Position numbers and translations under genes: made by a program
Notes under the pieces: model-generated
What the model saw: only the letters and a program-made list of their open reading frames with translations
What the model was told of the DNA's origin: nothing
The model's database searches: none
Part shown: positions 60,400-64,000 of the stretch, in pieces
How the letters are laid out: the number at the start of each line of letters is the position of its first letter
Position numbering within the stretch: the first letter of the stretch is position 1
NCBI GenBank assembly: GCA_950295325.1
Contig: OX485804.1
Span: 56,656,429-56,720,428, forward strand
From: Polytrichum commune
Taxonomy: Eukaryota; Streptophyta; Polytrichopsida; Polytrichales; Polytrichaceae
DNA length: 64,000 bases
Direction: 5' to 3'

Positions 60400-60597
60400 C
60401 TAACTACTAATTCTAGTCATATGGCTGCCCATGAGAAAAACAATTGGGAGAACACGTTCCCTACATAGTTCCCATTCAGGCCCCCTGAAAATATGACTAA
60501 AATCATAGTCATGTGATGACTATAGTCATTTCTAGTCACCAAAGTGGTCACTGATGACTGCATTCTAACCAGTAGTCATATCCGGTCATAAGGCCCT
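60400..60597. repeat. Right subterminal TGACTA/TAGTCA motif array
   Basis: About nine TAGTCAY or TGACTA units occur in 200 bp, including CATAGTCATGTGATGACTATAGTCATTTCTAG-type clustering near 60506. It mirrors the left array. Confidence 0.7.
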
Positions 60598-60627
60598 AGT
60601 CATATTTCGCATGTTTTCCTAGTAGTG
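60598..60627 (-). repeat. CACTA right terminal inverted repeat
   Basis: It ends in CCTAGTAGTG, is the perfect 30-bp inverted copy of the left terminus, and is followed by CAT at 60628-60630. Confidence 0.95.
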
Positions 60628-60630
60628 CAT

Positions 60631-60943
60631 GCCCTTCTTGTGACTGTTAGGATCATCGGTCCTTTGGCACCAATCCTTGCACAACGTACAGTGTGGGACA
60701 CCCATCTATGGGGGGTACCGGTCCTTGGGTGAGGGGGGATGGGCACATGGAACCACCCTTTTCCCACCTGCCCACCTATTTATTGTTCAAAAAATGAACC
60801 GGAACCGGTACATGGAACCTCGCCCTTTGTGAAGGGTTGTCTTGGTAGTCTAGGGGTTGTCCTTGGCAGGTGGGGTGGGGGTGGTCCTTGGCTTGGTGAG
60901 TCCGTTGGGTTGTCCTTGGTTGGGTCGGTGTTGTTACCTTTTA
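60631..60943. other. GT-rich spacer right of the CACTA element
   Basis: GGTTGTCCTTGG and GGTCCTTGG occur several times between 60700 and 60920. This may be the 5' part of the SINE-like element that follows. No gene is seen. Confidence 0.35.
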
Positions 60944-61305
60944 CATGGTAGTGTTTCGCATCCGAGGGGTCCCGCCTCCTAATGATCGGGGAGATTTTTG
61001 GACATAATCGGTTGAGATCCTAATGTTTGCAAGTCCAACCGGTTACATGTTGACATCCTTCGGGTTTCCTATATTAATTTGAGGCATATTCCATAGATTC
61101 CTCTAAAGTGATCGGTCATTCGCCCGAAGTCTTGAACTTCAACCAGTTTCTTAAACTCAACCGGTTCATCTATAACTAATTACTGCCGGTTCTCCCCAAT
61201 CATGGCCGCCTCCCCTCAAAGTGGGCGCGTTTTCTTTCTTGGTTTCAATGTTTAGGTGTTGGCTTATTGGCCTTCTGTCGAGAGAGGGGGGGGGGAAAAA
61301 AAAAA

Positions 61306-61335
<30 letters not shown>
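60944..61335 (+). mobile_element. SINE-like element interrupted by a MITE, purine tail
   Basis: ACATGGTAGTGTTTCGCATCC (B-box-like) leads to CCGCCTCC, where a family A MITE interrupts. CCTCAAAGTGGGCGCGTTTTC then continues to TTATTGGCCTTCTGTC and a G-run, an A-run and a GAA-run tail. The uninterrupted relative is at 23887. A lysine-rich open frame over the tail is not a gene. Confidence 0.55.
60980..61205 (+). mobile_element. hAT-like MITE family A nested in the SINE-like element
   Basis: The 226-bp element has ends TAATGATCGGGGAGA and TCTCCCCAATCATGG. The duplication CCGCCTCC at 60972-60979 and 61206-61213 is a perfect 8 bp. The copy of the host element at 23887 lacks this insert and serves as an empty site. 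It shares its body with the copies at 20723 and 26501. Confidence 0.92.
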
Positions 61336-61336
<1 letters not shown>

Positions 61337-61589
61337 GAGGAAAAAAAAACACATGTCTTTTTGGTGTCTATTCTTAACTATAAGCCTTGCCATTTACCTC
61401 TTAATTTTAGATGTCCGCATTATTATAGCTTGAAGTAAACCTCTGATACAAAGGAAGTCCTTTCCAGACATCCTTTGCAGTCCTTTCCAGATATTCTGAC
61501 TCAAGATAAGCACGGTGGCAGCTCTAACTGCAGCAGGCACCACTGAAACACTGGCTGATCCATATACAATCATTTATTCCTTTTTTGAC

Positions 61590-62690
61590 TGACTCCACTT
61601 CCAATCGACTCTCAAGTTTGAGTTTGCACTCGTCACATCCCAGTCCATGCAGCTCCCTGGTGACATTCCTCCTTACATTTGTATTGTAACTTAGTACTCA
61701 GGTGGCTATACATATATCCTTAGAGATCCAAGTTGCAGGCAGCAGCATGTGCACTCGTAAGAAAATTAATAAGTAGCACAAGTGGTGGATCTTGTGACAG
61801 TGGAGGAGGGAGCTGGTTCCTCTGCCGGGAGTGTTGGATGATGGTGTTTGAGGAGTAGCAGGTGACTCCTTGGGAAGGCTGGACTCTTCAGGTCACTCGA
61901 CACTGAAATTTGAAGCTTCAACCGTTCACATCCCACGAAGCTCCCCAATCACAATGTTCCTCCTCACATTCATCCCGGTATACCACTCTTATCCTTGCAA
62001 AGCGCGTGTGATTAGTAGCACAAGGAATTTTGTTCGGGAGCAGAGCAGCTGGTTCCAACTGCCGGGAGTGTTGATGATGTTAAAGGAGTGGCAGGTGAAT
62101 GTTTAATTAAAAAGCTGAAACGGATTAAACTTTTCTTTTCTTTTTTGACAAAATAAAAAAATAAAAAATCCATTATATTAGGATCAGTCTTGATTCTTTA
62201 GTCACTTGAAGCTTGAACTCTCCCCAGTGACAATATTCCTCCTCAAATTCATCCTGGTTTACAACTCTATTTGTCCTTGCAAGCATGTGTAAGTAATAGC
62301 ACAAAGGATCTTGTTGATGATGTTTAAGCAGCGGCAGGTGAATGTTTGGTAAGGCTGAAACAGATCAACCTCTCTATTTTACCCTCTTTTCTTGATAAAT
62401 ATATAAATTTCATTATAGGACCAGTCTCAACTCTTCAGTCACCGTACACTGAAATTTGAAGCTTAAATTTCTCTTCAGTGACAACATTCCTCCTCACATT
62501 TCCTGGTATAGATAGCCTCTTATCCTTGCAGGTGCCATGTGTAAGTAAGTTGCACACCTCATCATGTCAATCTTGTGATTGTGGAGCTGGGAGCTGGTTC
62601 CACTGCCGGGAGTGTTGAAGTTGATGGTTTGAGGTCAAATCTGAGTGCAGAGAGTGGCAGGTGAAACTTAATTGGTAAGGCTGGTGGTCC
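61590..62690 (+). repeat. Four degenerate tandem copies upstream of the GH3 start codon
   Basis: A unit running from CACTGAAATTTGAAGCTT through GTGACAAYRTTCCTCCTCACATT, CTTATCCTTGCA and GAGCTGGTTCC-CTGCCGGGAGTGTTG to GGCAGGTGAA recurs. Copies begin at about 61590, 61883, 62191 and 62429; the third is internally shortened. The fourth runs straight into the GH3 initiator region (GGCAGGTGAAACTT...AAGGCTGGTGG then ATG at 62693). The unit therefore probably contains promoter, leader or 5'-UTR intron sequence of the gene that has been multiplied. Confidence 0.7.
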
Positions 62691-62692
62691 CA

Positions 62693-63567
62693 ATGGACAC
62701 CAATACTAGGCTTGATGTTGGAGAGGATGATGGCCTCTTGGTGTTGCCGTCAAGGCGGGGGATAAACCCTGAGGATCCGGGCTTCAACCCAGACGAGTTT
62801 CTGGACACGGTGTGCGAGCAGTCGATGAGCATCCAGCGGGAGAAGCTGCGGGAGATTCTGGCCAGGAATGCAGAGGTGGAGTATTTGCAGCGCCATGGAT
62901 TGGCAGGGCGCACTGATGTGGAGAGCTTCCGGAAATGTATTCCCGTGGTGAGCTATAGCGATGTGGAGGAGGACATCATGAAGCTGGTCAATGGGGATGA
63001 GGATCAAATTAAGAAACCCATCTTGACTGTCGACCCAATCGTATTCTTCAATATAAGGTCCTCAACCTCCATCTCAAATTTCAACTGCCCAGTGTTGACA
63101 CATCATGTCCTTCGAGGTTTATTATCTTTACAGTGGTAATTCCACATTTAGGTGATGAAATATTGGTTTAGTATGAATTGCTATTGAAGGTGACAGCAAC
63201 TTCGGTCCGATTGTCTTCCCTATTGAAGCTATTTACCCAATTTTGTTCTTTTGGGATGCTCTTCGAGAGTGAAGACTACCACACAAAACATCAGATGTCG
63301 CCGAATCTCAAAAAGTAAATATTATTAAAGAAATTCAGTAGCAAAAATAAGTTAGGGATCACTCTTTTGTTTAGTGCTTAAATTATAAAATTAGACCTTG
63401 GATATTTAGTGTATGATTTTTTATTTTTTATTTTTTATTTTTTATGTGGGTGCTGGTGAGTGCAGCTCAGGAACCACAGCTGGGAAAGTCAAGTACCTTC
63501 CTGAAACATTGAAGGCATTTGATGGCCGGGAGTTTCTCGCACGCATCTTGAAGTCACTTGCATATAA
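62693..63567 (+). CDS. GH3 family acyl-acid amido synthetase, N-terminal part (gene continues beyond the window)
   Basis: Exons are 62693-63057 (donor GTCCTC) and 63466-63567 (acceptor GTGCAG, donor GTGAGG). The join completes an SSGTTAGK motif. The protein starts MDTNTRL. It has NPDEFLDTVCEQSMSIQREK, the N-terminal GH3 helix. Next come LREILARNAEVEYLQRHGL, IPVVSYSDVEEDIMKLVNG and ILTVDPIVFFN, and then S-S-G-T-T-A-G-K, the ATP/AMP-binding motif 1 of this ANL-type enzyme family, followed by KYLPETLKAFDGREFLARIL. GH3 enzymes adenylate a carboxylic acid hormone (auxin, jasmonate or similar) and couple it to an amino acid in the cytosol; the substrate cannot be told from this part. The remaining exons lie beyond 64000. 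The frame is clean and the codon use is GC-rich compared with the flanks. Confidence 0.85.
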
Positions 63568-64000
63568 GTGAGGCCATTTCCCCCACTAAATTCATTGACA
63601 ATATTTGTGCATGCCACTGTAACACTGTTAAATCCAAAGCTCAAACTGCATGGTTTATTCCCGGGGTGGCAACTATTTGTAGCACTTGTAGGGTCACCGT
63701 CCTTAGAAATTGGTTTGGAGATGCTAAACCATTTCTAAGAAGCATTATTTGGGAGCTATTTTTGTAGTATAAGCACTTTCAAGACTAAAAACTCTAAGAA
63801 ATTTTGTAATTTTTCTTAAAAGTGAGATTCAACATCTAGGGGTTTGGATGTGACTCCCCTTTTAAAATCATTGCTTCTAATTACTTCTAAAAATGACATT
63901 TGAAAATGCAAACCTTTTCCTAATTTTGAAACATAATCATTCATACCAATGGATCCCTCCCAACCATATCCTTTTTCCAAGCATGTCCCTCTTTTTTGTA
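63568..64000 (+). other. GH3 intron 2, truncated by the window edge
   Basis: AT-rich sequence follows the donor AA|GTGAGG. No further GH3 exon is recognisable before the end, so the intron is at least 430 bp. Confidence 0.6.

Larger units (their letters stand above)
46956..60627 (+). mobile_element. CACTA (En/Spm) DNA transposon, structurally complete, 13,672 bp, with SET-domain cargo
   Basis: The left end CACTACTAGGAAAACATGCG... and the right end are perfect 30-bp inverted repeats (46956-46985 and 60598-60627). The flanks are CAT at 46953-46955 and CAT at 60628-60630, the 3-bp target duplication typical of CACTA elements. Contents from left to right: subterminal TGACTA-type motifs; a TNPA-like gene on the minus strand (47910-49419); 5 kb of noncoding sequence with hairpin-rich parts; a transposase-associated domain exon; a SET domain frame; a TNP2-type transposase broken by a nonsense codon and a MITE; right subterminal motifs. 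Intact terminal repeats and duplication imply fairly recent movement. This copy cannot make full-length transposase, so it could only move with help from another copy. Confidence 0.93.

Noticed and set aside
61166..61438. Lysine- or phenylalanine-rich open frames
   Set aside because: They are translations of the G/A/GAA homopolymer tail of a SINE-like element.

Overview
This window is nuclear DNA from a land plant. It is AT-rich, has low gene density and is crowded with nested transposons and degenerate tandem repeats. Two ordinary plant genes can be modelled with introns: an F-box/kelch-type gene at 25.2-29.8 kb and the 5' part of a GH3 acyl-acid amido synthetase gene at 62.7 kb, which runs off the right edge. 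Several degraded transposase fragments resemble families I associate with seed-free plants (mosses, lycophytes, ferns). A fern or lycophyte is therefore my best guess, but the sequence does not prove it.

Layout. 0-6.7 kb holds three tandem-repeat blocks (about 125 bp, 35 bp and 182 bp units) and MITE fragments, with no gene. 6.7-14.2 kb holds nothing I can name apart from a hairpin-rich stretch at 11.6-12.6 kb. 14.3-17 kb is a broken MULE-like transposase relic cut by two copies of one MITE. 17-20 kb is unclassified degraded coding sequence. 20.7-24 kb has a MITE, a 465-bp tandem repeat and SINE-like pieces. 25.2-29.8 kb is the F-box gene. 31.4-33.2 kb is a second DNA-transposase relic (minus strand). 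34.2-35.8 kb is a Ty1/copia end (minus strand). 41.8-46.2 kb holds a solo-LTR-like piece and a LINE relic broken by a MITE and by a second insertion.

The largest feature is one CACTA (En/Spm) element at 46956-60627. It is 13,672 bp long, has 30-bp perfect terminal inverted repeats and is flanked by a CAT/CAT target duplication. It carries a TNPA-like gene on the minus strand and, transcribed away from it on the plus strand, a transposase-associated zinc-type domain, a SET (histone-lysine-methyltransferase-type) domain and a TNP2-type transposase. The transposase is disabled in this copy by a nonsense codon and by a 497-bp hAT-like MITE inserted in its last domain. The SET domain cargo is the most unusual thing in the window.

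Three small hAT-like MITE families were defined from their own ends and 8-bp target duplications. Their nesting (in the CACTA transposase, in the LINE, in a SINE-like element and in an F-box intron) gives a relative order of insertion. All family names come from reading motifs by eye; no database search was run.
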